Source: Candidatus Saccharimonadota bacterium
GTDB lineage: Bacteria > Patescibacteriota > Saccharimonadia > Saccharimonadales > Saccharimonadaceae
NCBI GenBank assembly: GCA_017645955.1
Contig: JAGCNM010000050.1
Location: forward strand, 1 to 37,790
Length of the DNA: 37,790 bases
Direction of reading: 5' to 3'
In this document: piece by piece, positions 8,051 to 15,626 of the stretch
Position numbering within the stretch: position 1 is the first letter of the stretch
Layout of the letters: each line of letters starts with the position of its first letter
The notes under the pieces: model-generated
The model's database searches: none
What the model saw: the letters and a program-made list of their open reading frames with translations, nothing else
Told to the model about the DNA's origin: nothing
Made by a program: the position numbers and the translations under genes

Positions 8051-8653
8051 ATGTCTAAGGTGGAGATTATTAAGCGTCCCGTCGAACAAGTCAGTGGAGA
8101 TATTAAGAAGACAGCATGGTCTGCTGTTATTGAATCGCTCGCTCTAATTGTTTTAGGTGTTTTGTTTATTGTTTTTAGAGATACGATGGTCCATATCCTA
8201 GCCTATATTGTCGGTATCTTCTTTATTGTCAAAGGCGGAGTTCAGATTGTTAACTACTTTATGGAAAAAGGGCAGAACGATTTTCTCAATAACGGTCTGC
8301 TTTCCGGCGTAGTGTCCGTTCTAATCGGAATTGCGGCACTCGTTATCGGTGATGACATTGCGCACGTTTTTCGTGTCATTATAGGCATTATAATCATTTA
8401 CGAATCCATAGTTCGCATCAATACCGCGACGAAACTCGCCTCCGCGAAAATTGGCGCCTGGCGATATATCTTAATCATTTCCTTAATAATGCTAGTACTT
8501 GGTATGATTATTACCTTTGTCGAAGGAGCCGGCGCTGCGTTAGTCGGATGGGTTATGGTCTTTACGGGCGTCATCGGCGTTGTTGGAGATATTATGTTTA
8601 TTCAATACGTTAACACTATCGTTGAAAAACTAACCGGAAACAACGCAAAATGA
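8051..8653 (+). CDS. DUF308 (HdeD-type) membrane protein
   Basis: 200 residues with six hydrophobic segments arranged in pairs, the layout of the DUF308/HdeD family (for example SLALIVLGVLFIVFRD near residue 28 and GLLSGVVSVLIGIAALVIGD near residue 80). In E. coli HdeD is linked to acid resistance, but no reaction is established for the family. It is the first gene of a three-gene operon; its stop overlaps the next start by 4 nt (ATGA). A strong Shine-Dalgarno precedes the ATG. Membership of an operon with a membrane glycosyltransferase suggests an envelope-related role, which is an inference. Confidence 0.8.
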   Translation: MSKVEIIKRPVEQVSGDIKKTAWSAVIESLALIVLGVLFIVFRDTMVHILAYIVGIFFIVKGGVQIVNYFMEKGQNDFLNNGLLSGVVSVLIGIAALVIGDDIAHVFRVIIGIIIIYESIVRINTATKLASAKIGAWRYILIISLIMLVLGMIITFVEGAGAALVGWVMVFTGVIGVVGDIMFIQYVNTIVEKLTGNNAK

Positions 8654-9012
8654 AAAACTTTAAAAATGACATCGTAAAAATCTATCAAACCGAGCGGGGA
8701 ATGCTAGTTTTAATGATTATCAATTTTCTTCTTGCCGCCGGCTTATTTATCTACTCAATTCTTAATATGAATCCAGATGTCTCGGTTGTCCGAGTCGGCT
8801 ATGGCGATATCGATGGCTATCGCGATGGGAGCTGGATCGATATCTTAGCCTTTCCGGTGCTTGCGGTTATTTTTGGAATTTTACATAATCTTTTAGCGGT
8901 TAAAATTTTTCATAAACGAAGCGGCGGCATGGCTAAATTCTTTTTGCTGCTAACTTCCGCCCTCATACTAGGAGCAATTTTAGTCTTCGCTAGAATTCTC
9001 GGGGAAGGCTAA
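8650..9012 (+). CDS. Small three-helix membrane protein
   Basis: 120 residues with three predicted membrane segments (about 18-38, 66-85 and 94-115) and an extracytoplasmic loop between the first two (NPDVSVVRVGYGDIDGYRDGS). I do not recognise a family. It overlaps DUF308 by 4 nt upstream and the glycosyltransferase by one base downstream (TAATG), so the three are translationally coupled and probably work together in the membrane. Confidence 0.75.
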   Translation: MKNFKNDIVKIYQTERGMLVLMIINFLLAAGLFIYSILNMNPDVSVVRVGYGDIDGYRDGSWIDILAFPVLAVIFGILHNLLAVKIFHKRSGGMAKFFLLLTSALILGAILVFARILGEG

Positions 9013-10637
9013 TGCGTAAAAATCTTGAAATCCCCCAGGGCAAAAGAACGAAACTTTATCGTTTTTTAGAGATTCTTCCCGGGTTACTATCTTATAGTGC
9101 TATCATTCTATTATTTTTACTCTCATGGCTCGACCCAGTCATCGGCGCAATTTATTTATTCACGATTATTTCGATTACCCTAGTTAAAGCTGTTACTGTC
9201 GCTTTTCGTACAGTTCAAGGTTATAAAGTCATCAAACAGGCCGAACGGGTTGATTGGCGCAGACGCGTCGAAGATCTCGAAGACCCACATTCTGCCTACG
9301 AACGCCTTCACGACGACGAGAATCGTAGCTATCATTTTTCTGAGCATGTCGAGAATCTCCGCATGATGTCAGCAATCGAAGAAGGCTATCCGAAACCGAA
9401 GGAAATCTATCATGCTACTATTATGACCGCTTATGACGAAGGGGAAGAAATCCTAGGCCCCTCAATCGAAGCTGTTAAAAACTCAACCTTCCCGAACGAA
9501 CGTATTATTTTTGCGCTAGCATACGAAGAACGGGGTGGGGAAGCGATGGAAAAAACCGCGAAAGCCCTTGCAAAAAAATACAAAGGCGTCTTTAAAGATT
9601 TCTTGCTCGTGAAGCATCCTGACGGGCTTCACGGCGAAATCATCGGTAAGGGCCCGAACTTAACCTATGCTGGCGAAGCTGTTGCTGAGTATATTGAAAA
9701 GAAAAAAATCCCAGTCGGAAATGTCATTGTTACTTCGCTAGACAGCGATAATCGCATGGCCGCGAAGTATCTTGACTCCGTTACTTATGAGTTCATTACT
9801 CATCCGAATCGTCAGCATTTAAGTTACCAACCAGTTTCGCTATTTTTAAACAACATTTGGGACGCTCCCGCGCCTTCTCGCGTGATTGCAGTTTCAAACT
9901 CATTTTTCAATGTCATTTCCACGATGCGCCCGCATGCCTTAAGGAATTTCGCCTCGCATTCTCAGCCTCTCGAGGCTTTAGAGGCCATGAATTTTTGGAG
10001 CAAACGTACGATCGTTGAAGATGGTCATCAATACTGGCGTAGTCTCTTCTTCTTTAATGGCGATTACGCAGTTTTACCCATCCGAATTCCGATTTATCAA
10101 GACGCTGTCATCGACGAAACCTTTTGGAAAACCGTTAAGGCACAATTTGTTCAGGTTAGACGCTGGTATTATGGCGCCAGTGATGTTGCGTATGTCGGAA
10201 CAAAACTCTTTACTCGTCGCGAAAACCGCCTCGTACCATTTAGAAAGCTTTTTCCTAAATTCTGGCGTCTTCTAGACGGTCACGTTACTTTAGCAATTTT
10301 AGCCCCAATTGTTGCTTTCGGCGGCTGGGTGCCGATGATTATGAATGTCTCTGCGCATACTATGGTAGCCTACAACCTACCAAACACTGTTAGTATTGTT
10401 GAAACCTTTGCTTCAATCGGTCTTATTGTTTCGATTCTCGTTTCTCTTCGTATGCTTCCTAAGCGCCCAGAAAAGTATCGCAAAGGGAAGACTCTCCTCA
10501 TGGTTTTACAATGGGTCTTAATGCCGATTACGGCGATTCTATATCAATCTATCGCCGCTTTCTATTCCCAAACTCGTTTAATGCTCGGAAAATACATGGA
10601 AAAGTTTGACGTTACTAAAAAAATCGTCAAGAAATAA
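9012..10637 (+). CDS. Membrane-bound family-2-type glycosyltransferase
   Basis: 541 residues. Two membrane segments near the N-terminus (about 25-60) precede a cytoplasmic GT-A domain, and two or three more follow (about 425-510). The catalytic set is recognisable: SLDSDNR (DxD, about 243-249), the VEDG general-base region (about 335) and QVRRW (about 379-383), equivalent to the QxxRW of processive GT2 enzymes such as cellulose and hyaluronan synthases. This suggests synthesis and perhaps export of a surface polysaccharide; the sugar is not deducible. Its stop is immediately adjacent to the stop of the convergent minus-strand gene, with no intergenic base. Confidence 0.8.
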   Translation: MRKNLEIPQGKRTKLYRFLEILPGLLSYSAIILLFLLSWLDPVIGAIYLFTIISITLVKAVTVAFRTVQGYKVIKQAERVDWRRRVEDLEDPHSAYERLHDDENRSYHFSEHVENLRMMSAIEEGYPKPKEIYHATIMTAYDEGEEILGPSIEAVKNSTFPNERIIFALAYEERGGEAMEKTAKALAKKYKGVFKDFLLVKHPDGLHGEIIGKGPNLTYAGEAVAEYIEKKKIPVGNVIVTSLDSDNRMAAKYLDSVTYEFITHPNRQHLSYQPVSLFLNNIWDAPAPSRVIAVSNSFFNVISTMRPHALRNFASHSQPLEALEAMNFWSKRTIVEDGHQYWRSLFFFNGDYAVLPIRIPIYQDAVIDETFWKTVKAQFVQVRRWYYGASDVAYVGTKLFTRRENRLVPFRKLFPKFWRLLDGHVTLAILAPIVAFGGWVPMIMNVSAHTMVAYNLPNTVSIVETFASIGLIVSILVSLRMLPKRPEKYRKGKTLLMVLQWVLMPITAILYQSIAAFYSQTRLMLGKYMEKFDVTKKIVKK

Positions 10638-11132
10638 CTAAAACTCTTCCAAACTATTTTTAATCGAATCGTTAAAAGTAGCTTTTATTTTTTCGGATAG
10701 TTCACTAGCTTTAGTTTTTAGTTCTTCAAACTTGTTAGCTATTTCATCATTATTTTCGCCGAGATAAACATCTTTAAACTCTAGCCATTTATTATAGTAT
10801 TCTTCGAGTAATGATTTTACGTTTTCAGTTGATATATTATCCGTTAATCCTCTGAGTTTTTCAATATATGAATCTATCCCCTCACTATCTACCTCAGAAG
10901 GTAAATCTTTAAAAACTTCTTGTATGTTTTTTTGAAAGCTTTCTCGCTCGGAAATCGCATTCCCAAGTTCTTCAAGTTTATCCGCTATTTCATCAGCTTC
11001 AATTCTTCGCCCATTTGAGATGCCATTATCATAAATCGCTTTTATTCCAAAGAATGCAGCTATACCAATTAATATTACTGCTACAAATCCCCCGATGATG
11101 ATTAATGTTTGATGATTTCTTGTTTTTTTCAT
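10638..11132 (-). CDS. Single-pass membrane protein with coiled-coil ectodomain
   Basis: 164 residues. One N-terminal membrane helix (about 9-31) is followed by a Glu/Lys/Leu-rich domain with heptad character (ADEIADKLEELGNAISERE and later NKFEELKTKASELSEKIKA). No family recognised. It lies 10 nt behind the DUF3152 protease and has a strong AAAGGAGG, so it is the second gene of that pair. It could be a membrane-tethered partner or regulator of the protease, but this rests on adjacency only. Confidence 0.7.
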   Translation of the reverse strand: MKKTRNHQTLIIIGGFVAVILIGIAAFFGIKAIYDNGISNGRRIEADEIADKLEELGNAISERESFQKNIQEVFKDLPSEVDSEGIDSYIEKLRGLTDNISTENVKSLLEEYYNKWLEFKDVYLGENNDEIANKFEELKTKASELSEKIKATFNDSIKNSLEEF

Positions 11133-11142
11133 TTTTCCTCCT

Positions 11143-11880
11143 TTATCTTAATGTCCATAACTCCGAATCTAATGGCCAAGCATTAAAACTGTTACAACCG
11201 CGTAGTCCAGTCGATTGTTGTAACATGATCGGGGCTGGTCCACCAATAAAACCGTTACTCTCGGTACAACCCTCAATATGGGCATAGTGTCCCAACCAAT
11301 GTCCCATTTCATGATTAACAACCATATGTTGATAATCGCGTAGACTCATTCCGCCGGCCCGGCTCGCCTCCGTACCTTCGCGCCAACGCACGTCATTAAT
11401 AATTACTTCGTTCGCCCAAGTCGTACATGATAAATCAGCGCCACAACCTGGCGTTACTCCTAAAGTCGCCGGATCGGAAAGAATCACATTTACATCCTGT
11501 CCACTTGTCACCTCGACAAACTTTAAGCCCGCTCTCACCCAACCTCTAGAATCATTCAATGTTTCGGCCACTTTAGTTTTAAAATCCGTAAAACTAGCTT
11601 CAACTTCGCCCCAAACCATTGTCTTATAATAGATTACCTTTACTCCATCCACCATATGGCCAGTCGCGTTAGCCGTACTTGAGGTATTCGTCCCGCCATA
11701 ATAGATTTCTGGTTCCGGCCACCTCACAAAGTCATCCGGGAAGGGAATTGAAATACTGGATTGAGAAAGTTTTTCTAACAATTTTTCCTTGTCTAAATTA
11801 ATTGCTCTAACTGGAAAAACAAAAAATAAACACATTCCCAAACAAACAGATACAATAATTACTTTATATTTTCTTACCAC
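11143..11880 (-). CDS. Secreted DUF3152-type zinc metalloprotease
   Basis: 245 residues beginning with GTG and a signal peptide (VCLGMCLFFVFPVRA, ending near residue 26). The C-terminal half carries the extended zinc motif NHEMGHWLGHYAH (HExxHxxGHxxH), preceded by VIINDVRWREGTEA and followed by PAPIMLQQSTGLRGCN. These match the DUF3152 family known from Actinobacteria. Four Cys in this half (CGADLSC and two later) probably form disulphides outside the cell. Substrate unknown; a secreted protease could act on the host surface or on cell-wall proteins. The GTG is exactly at the predicted +1 of its extended -10, so it is a leaderless GTG gene. Confidence 0.85.
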   Translation of the reverse strand: MVRKYKVIIVSVCLGMCLFFVFPVRAINLDKEKLLEKLSQSSISIPFPDDFVRWPEPEIYYGGTNTSSTANATGHMVDGVKVIYYKTMVWGEVEASFTDFKTKVAETLNDSRGWVRAGLKFVEVTSGQDVNVILSDPATLGVTPGCGADLSCTTWANEVIINDVRWREGTEASRAGGMSLRDYQHMVVNHEMGHWLGHYAHIEGCTESNGFIGGPAPIMLQQSTGLRGCNSFNAWPLDSELWTLR

Positions 11881-11886
11881 AAGTTA

Positions 11887-11895
11887 ATTATAGCA
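11887..11895 (-). promoter_or_regulatory. Extended -10 promoter of the DUF3152 gene (leaderless GTG)
   Basis: TGCTATAAT on the minus strand; six bases separate the hexamer from the GTG start at 11880. Confidence 0.72.
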
Positions 11896-11919
11896 TCTCT
11901 TCTCTTATTTCATTAGATA

Positions 11920-11928
11920 TGATATAAT
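11920..11928 (+). promoter_or_regulatory. Extended -10 promoter of tRNA-Val
   Basis: TGATATAAT, predicted start about 11935, two bases before the tRNA. Confidence 0.72.
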
Positions 11929-11936
11929 CTAAATAA

Positions 11937-12013
11937 GGGTTGTTAGCTCAGTTGGCTAGAGCGTCTCGTTTACACCGAGAAGGTCGGGGGTTCGAGCCCC
12001 TCACAACCCACCA
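11937..12013 (+). tRNA. tRNA-Val(TAC)
   Basis: 77 nt with encoded CCA. The acceptor GGGTTGT pairs with ACAACCC; D-arm GCTC/GAGC; anticodon stem TCTCG/CGAGA with loop TTTACAC giving anticodon TAC, which reads GTA (and other GTN by wobble); T-loop TTCGAGC. Its last 19 bases are repeated 188 bp downstream. Confidence 0.96.
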
Positions 12014-12054
12014 TGATAAAAAAGTAAACCCCGAAGGGGTTTAATTTTTTATCA
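12014..12054 (+). terminator. Long inverted repeat / bidirectional terminator after tRNA-Val
   Basis: Arms of 19 nt (TGATAAAAAAGTAAACCCC at 12014-12032 and its near-perfect complement ending at 12054) around a GAA loop, with one G-A mismatch. The A- and T-runs inside the arms give a U-tract on either strand. Confidence 0.85.
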
Positions 12055-12182
12055 TAATAAGTTATGAGAGGGGCGAGAACCCGCAGGGTTCGCTCGTGGT
12101 AGGAGTCGAGTGAATATCTAAAACTTGTTTTAGATATTCCGAGGCGACGCCCCACGAATTGTTTTCGCTTTAGCGAAAACAA

Positions 12183-12201
12183 AGCCCCTCACAACCCACC
12201 A
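12183..12201 (+). repeat. 19-bp direct repeat of the tRNA-Val 3' end
   Basis: Identical to 11995-12013, including the CCA. Resembles an attachment-site duplication. Confidence 0.85.
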
Positions 12202-12211
12202 AGACGTATTT

Positions 12212-12234
12212 AATCGGCAACAGGCCGATTTTTT
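12212..12234 (+). terminator. Hairpin terminator beyond the tRNA-Val insert
   Basis: AATCGGC and GCCGATT pair around AACAG, followed by TTTT. Confidence 0.82.
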
Positions 12235-12251
12235 ATTGGTATTTTCTGTCT

Positions 12252-12905
12252 CTATGACAACAACTCGTCCGCATTATTGAGTAGATCTTGAATTATATTG
12301 AAGGCTTGAGCGAGGTGGTAACCGTCGACAAAAATATGGCTTACGGTTATATTTAGTGTTAATTCGTAGCGACCGTTTTGTTCTACGAATTTACCCCAAC
12401 AAACTCTCGGAATACACTGCGAGCGAACGTCATCAGGAATTGGATGTGAAATATTAGTAAAATCTACCCATGGAGTACATGTGATGTAATACTCGTCATA
12501 ACAGTTTTCCGGGTTATAGTTGCCTTTTTTGATCTGTTTTTGCTTTTTAGCACTTTCAATATGCTCCGATGCAACTTTGTAAAAACTGCTATAATTTCGG
12601 CAATTTTTATGCCGAACATTCTCGAATGTTCCAGCCTCAGCCATGACGGTATATGCCGGATTAATATCATCAAATACGACAGGTTTGTCGTCAACTAATC
12701 TCATTCGCATTTCCTCCAGGGAGTTTAGCCCCGTAACCACAACATATAACATATTAATAAAAAAGGATTGGTCGTGTCGCCTCGTATGCTCCAATAGTTT
12801 CGTAATATCCAATCGGACATTCATGCCATATGTACTATCGGAAAAAGTCTTGAACCACTTATAGGTCTTCAGCCTAGGCCAGCATTCAAGTTTTATTTCT
12901 CTCAT
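12252..12905 (-). CDS. cat: Chloramphenicol acetyltransferase (CatA)-like protein
   Basis: 217 residues from the ATG at 12905; an upstream in-frame GTG (12917) would add four residues, but its GTGAGG looks like the Shine-Dalgarno, 6-7 nt before the ATG. The length and motifs fit type A CAT: MREIKLECWPRLKTYKWF at the start, FTNISHPIP in the middle, and the C-terminal catalytic HIFVDG (His190 and Asp194; consensus HHxxxDG) with GYHLAQ. The first His of the usual HH pair is Ser. CAT transfers acetyl from acetyl-CoA to the 3-hydroxyl of chloramphenicol, but many family members in non-resistant organisms have other or unknown acceptors, so resistance cannot be assumed. It is a lone gene with its own promoter. 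Confidence 0.85.
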   Translation of the reverse strand: MREIKLECWPRLKTYKWFKTFSDSTYGMNVRLDITKLLEHTRRHDQSFFINMLYVVVTGLNSLEEMRMRLVDDKPVVFDDINPAYTVMAEAGTFENVRHKNCRNYSSFYKVASEHIESAKKQKQIKKGNYNPENCYDEYYITCTPWVDFTNISHPIPDDVRSQCIPRVCWGKFVEQNGRYELTLNITVSHIFVDGYHLAQAFNIIQDLLNNADELLS

Positions 12906-12934
12906 ATATAACCTCACAATTATTCTTTTGTATT

Positions 12935-12943
12935 ATTATACCA
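12935..12943 (-). promoter_or_regulatory. Extended -10 promoter of the cat-like gene
   Basis: TGGTATAAT on the minus strand; predicted start about 12928, 23 nt before the ATG. Confidence 0.7.
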
Positions 12944-13009
12944 TTTTTGATATAAGTCTTTCTCGTGCGCTGTTAAAGCCTGGCGAATAAAGCCCCACCA
13001 GAAATTAAA

Positions 13010-13032
13010 AAAGAGCCGGAGGCTCTTTATTT
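13010..13032. terminator. Orphan bidirectional terminator
   Basis: AAAGAGCC and GGCTCTTT around GGA, with an A-run on the left and a T-run on the right. No gene in the window ends here on either strand; it lies between the divergently transcribed cat-like and MurI-like genes. Confidence 0.8.
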
Positions 13033-13105
13033 TTTTGTCTGTTTTAAAGATATTAAACATTTGTCGCGTTACTGACGGGTTCGTTATTTTATTATTGTCT
13101 TCTTG

Positions 13106-13114
13106 TGTTACAAT
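13106..13114 (+). promoter_or_regulatory. Extended -10 promoter of the MurI-like gene
   Basis: TGTTACAAT, predicted start about 13121, followed by GGAGGAGAAAGG and ATG at 13143. Confidence 0.6.
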
Positions 13115-13142
13115 TCGTGTTCACGGAGGAGAAAGGTTTTTA

Positions 13143-13811
13143 ATGCTTAAAGTTGTAGTTTTTGATACTGGTTACGGCGGCGAGTTTTTTGCGGATCGGC
13201 TCGAAGAAGAGCTTCCGGTAATTAAAGTAATAAGAGTAATTGATTGGCGTGATGCTGAAAAAATAAATTCGAGTCATAGAAATGCTCGTAGAATTGTTGA
13301 GCAATCATTAAGGCCATATCTTAATGAAGTAGATCTAATTATCTTCGCTAATTATTATCTAACGATTGCCACTCTAAAATACTTTAGTCGCAAGTATAAA
13401 AAACAAAAATTTCTAGGGCTTAACTTAAAATATCCAGACACTTTTTTGAAGCGAGACCTCCTAATCTTATCGGTTAGTTCAGTTTCAAGAACCATTGTCT
13501 TTAATTACTTTAGGCTGAAACTCAATAGAGAATCTAAAGTCTTAAATGTGGATTCCTGGCCCTTAAAAATTGACGACGGGGAATTAACTCTAAATGAAAT
13601 CAGTCAAGAAATCAACGGCTTCTTATCTTCTTATAAAAACTATCACCCCGAAGAAGTCATTCTTGTCTCATCGCAATTTAACGACATTAAACCGGAACTT
13701 CGAACGGTCCTAGGACATAACCTAAAAATCTATGACGGTTTCAACGATTTAATCATTAAGATTACTAAAACCCTTCATCTTCGCGGCCGTACAGGTAAAA
13801 AGGCAAAGTAA
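13143..13811 (+). CDS. Glutamate-racemase-like (Asp/Glu racemase fold) protein lacking both catalytic cysteines
   Basis: 222 residues from the ATG at 13143, chosen because GGAGGAGAAAGG lies just upstream; a longer frame back to 13035 has no RBS. The fold signatures of MurI are visible: VVVFDTGYGGEF (residues 4-15; MurI has FDSGxGG), LIIFANYY (where MurI has ACNT) and VILVSSQFNDIKPEL (where MurI has LGCTHYPL). Both cysteines that act as acid/base in MurI are therefore replaced (by Ala-Asn and Ser). It cannot work by the standard two-Cys mechanism. It may be a degenerate paralogue, a binding protein or an enzyme with another chemistry. It lies directly upstream of thrS, which has its own promoter. 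Confidence 0.6.
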   Translation: MLKVVVFDTGYGGEFFADRLEEELPVIKVIRVIDWRDAEKINSSHRNARRIVEQSLRPYLNEVDLIIFANYYLTIATLKYFSRKYKKQKFLGLNLKYPDTFLKRDLLILSVSSVSRTIVFNYFRLKLNRESKVLNVDSWPLKIDDGELTLNEISQEINGFLSSYKNYHPEEVILVSSQFNDIKPELRTVLGHNLKIYDGFNDLIIKITKTLHLRGRTGKKAK

Positions 13812-13834
13812 GTAACGCCGTATCTCTTATTTTG

Positions 13835-13843
13835 TGCTATAAT
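13835..13843 (+). promoter_or_regulatory. Extended -10 promoter of thrS-miaA
   Basis: TGCTATAAT, start about 13850, with AGGAAGG before the ATG at 13881. No T-box or tRNA-like leader is evident in the 31-nt leader. Confidence 0.7.
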
Positions 13844-13880
13844 TATAAGAAATCTACAAAGCTAAACAGGAAGGATTGGG

Positions 13881-15626
13881 ATGGATTCTCTAGAAAAAAT
13901 GCGACACACGTTAAGCCACGTCCTCGCCGCTGCGGTTAAAGAATTATATCCGGACGCAAAATTCGGTATTGGCCCAGCTATCGACAATGGTTTTTATTAT
14001 GATATAGACTTTGGTAAAACAAAACTATCTGATACTGATTTGACCAAAATCGAAAAGAAAATGCGCGGAATTATTGCTCGTAAGCTAAAAATGGAGAAGC
14101 GCATTGCTTCGAAAACTGAAGCTCTTGACTGGGCTCGCGATAACGGCCAAGATTACAAGATTGAACTGATTAAAGAGTTGCCAGAAGGCTCAGAAATTTC
14201 TTTTTATGATCTCGGCGATATTTTTACCGACCTTTGCAAGGGTCCGCACCTAAAGAACACTTCCGAAGTTGGAGCTTTTAAACTAGTTCGCATCGCTGGC
14301 GCTTACTGGCGTGGCGACGAGAAAAGGGAAATGCTCACTCGAATTTACGGCGTTGCCTTTAAAACTGAGAAAGAACTTGATGCTTATCTGAAACAACAAG
14401 AAGAAGCAAAGGCTCGCGATCACCGTAAACTTGGTAAAGAGCTCGATTTATTCTGTTTTTCGGATTTAGTCGGCGCTGGTTTACCGCTCTTCACCCCGCG
14501 TGGGACTGAATTACGCGAACTTATGGCGAATTACTCGCTCAGCCTTCGTGGTAGGGAAGGTTTTAAGAAGGTTTGGACTCCACACATTACAAAAACTGAC
14601 CTTTATAAGACTTCTGGCCATTACGCGAAATTTGGTGATGAACTTTTCATGGTTCATTCACAGGTTAGCGGCGAAGACTTCGCTATGAAGCCGATGAACT
14701 GTCCTCACCATGCCCAAATCTTCGCTTCACGTCCGCGTACTTATCGCGATATGCCAGTGCGTTATATGGAAGCAACGACTGATTATCGAGATGAAAAAAC
14801 TGGTGAACTTGGCGGTCTTTCTCGTGTCCGTTCTTTGACTCAGGACGACTCTCATGTTTTCTGTCGCAATGACCAGATTAAAGATGAAGTTAAGCGTCTA
14901 GTTGGTATCGTCAAAGAGTTATATGAAACCATGGGTATGCAGAAACTCCGCGCTCGCCTTTCTTATCGTTCCGATGAAGATAAATACCTTGGCGATAAAA
15001 AGCTTTGGGATATGGCTCAGAAACAGATTAAGCAAGCTGCAATTGATAATGGTCTAGATTACTTTGAGCAAGAAGGCGAAGCAGCTTTCTATGGGCCAAA
15101 GATCGACTTCATGGCTGAAGACGCTATCGGTAGGGAACATCAATTAGCGACTATCCAGTTAGATTTTGTTCAGCCTGAACGCTTTGGTCTAGAGTTTACT
15201 AACAGTAAAGGCGAAAAAGAACGCCCAGTTATGATTCACCATGCTACCCTTGGTTCAATTGAGCGCTTCCTCTCGGTCTTTATTGAGCATACTGGCGGCT
15301 GGTTCCCATTCTGGTGTGCCCCAGAACAAGTTCGCATTTTAACGATTAATGACAAAGTTAATGATTACGTTGCTAAAATCTCGAAAATTTTGGACGGAAT
15401 TGTTCTTGAAAAGCCTCTAAAGTATAACGAGCTAAGGTATACTGTTGATGATTCCGCTGATTCTCTAGGTAAAAAGATTAAGCGTGCGACTGAGATGAAA
15501 ATTCCTGCAATTCTGATTGTCGGTCCGAAAGATGTTGAAGAGGGAATTGTATCCGTTCGTCTTCGCGACAAAGAAGAGAAGGTCAAACTCTCTAAGCTCG
15601 CAGACTTCCTATGCAAACTATCATAA
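13881..15626 (+). CDS. thrS: Threonyl-tRNA synthetase without TGS domain
   Basis: 581 residues. It begins directly at the editing (SAD) domain (RHTLSHVLAAAV with HxxxH at residues 9-13), whereas the usual bacterial enzyme of about 640 residues starts with a TGS domain. The class II core follows with MKPMNCPHHAQIF (zinc-binding Cys and adenylate site), motif 2 (YMEATTDYRDEKTGELGGLS), FYGPKIDF and motif 3 (GSIERFLSVFIEH), then the anticodon-binding domain from about residue 480. It charges tRNA-Thr with threonine, and the editing site removes misacylated Ser. It overlaps miaA by 16 nt. The enzyme identity is certain. Confidence 0.97.
   Translation: MDSLEKMRHTLSHVLAAAVKELYPDAKFGIGPAIDNGFYYDIDFGKTKLSDTDLTKIEKKMRGIIARKLKMEKRIASKTEALDWARDNGQDYKIELIKELPEGSEISFYDLGDIFTDLCKGPHLKNTSEVGAFKLVRIAGAYWRGDEKREMLTRIYGVAFKTEKELDAYLKQQEEAKARDHRKLGKELDLFCFSDLVGAGLPLFTPRGTELRELMANYSLSLRGREGFKKVWTPHITKTDLYKTSGHYAKFGDELFMVHSQVSGEDFAMKPMNCPHHAQIFASRPRTYRDMPVRYMEATTDYRDEKTGELGGLSRVRSLTQDDSHVFCRNDQIKDEVKRLVGIVKELYETMGMQKLRARLSYRSDEDKYLGDKKLWDMAQKQIKQAAIDNGLDYFEQEGEAAFYGPKIDFMAEDAIGREHQLATIQLDFVQPERFGLEFTNSKGEKERPVMIHHATLGSIERFLSVFIEHTGGWFPFWCAPEQVRILTINDKVNDYVAKISKILDGIVLEKPLKYNELRYTVDDSADSLGKKIKRATEMKIPAILIVGPKDVEEGIVSVRLRDKEEKVKLSKLADFLCKLS

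Larger units (their letters stand above)
12014..12201 (+). mobile_element. 188-bp structured insert duplicating the tRNA-Val 3' end
   Basis: The 19 bases AGCCCCTCACAACCCACCA occur at 11995-12013 (tRNA 3' end) and again at 12183-12201. The DNA between carries the 12014-12054 inverted repeat and further hairpins: GAACCC/GGGTTC near 12080, GAATATCTAAAAC/GTTTTAGATATTC near 12110-12140, GTTTTCGC/GCGAAAAC near 12160-12180, and an outer GGGGCG/CGCCCC. The normal-looking tRNA terminator (12212-12234) lies beyond the second copy, suggesting the block was inserted between the tRNA and its original terminator. No integrase is present. It may be a tRNA-targeted repeat or small element; only sequence comparison can tell. 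Confidence 0.55.

Noticed and set aside
11970-12182. Minus-strand 70-residue ORF ending MVGCEGLEPPTFSV
   Set aside because: The end is the translated antisense of tRNA-Val, a well-known source of spurious GLEPP-type proteins; the rest lies in the hairpin-rich insert. No RBS or promoter.
12252-12905. The cat-like gene as cargo of the tRNA-Val element
   Set aside because: The second copy of the tRNA end lies at 12183-12201, before the gene, so the gene is outside the repeat-bounded segment.
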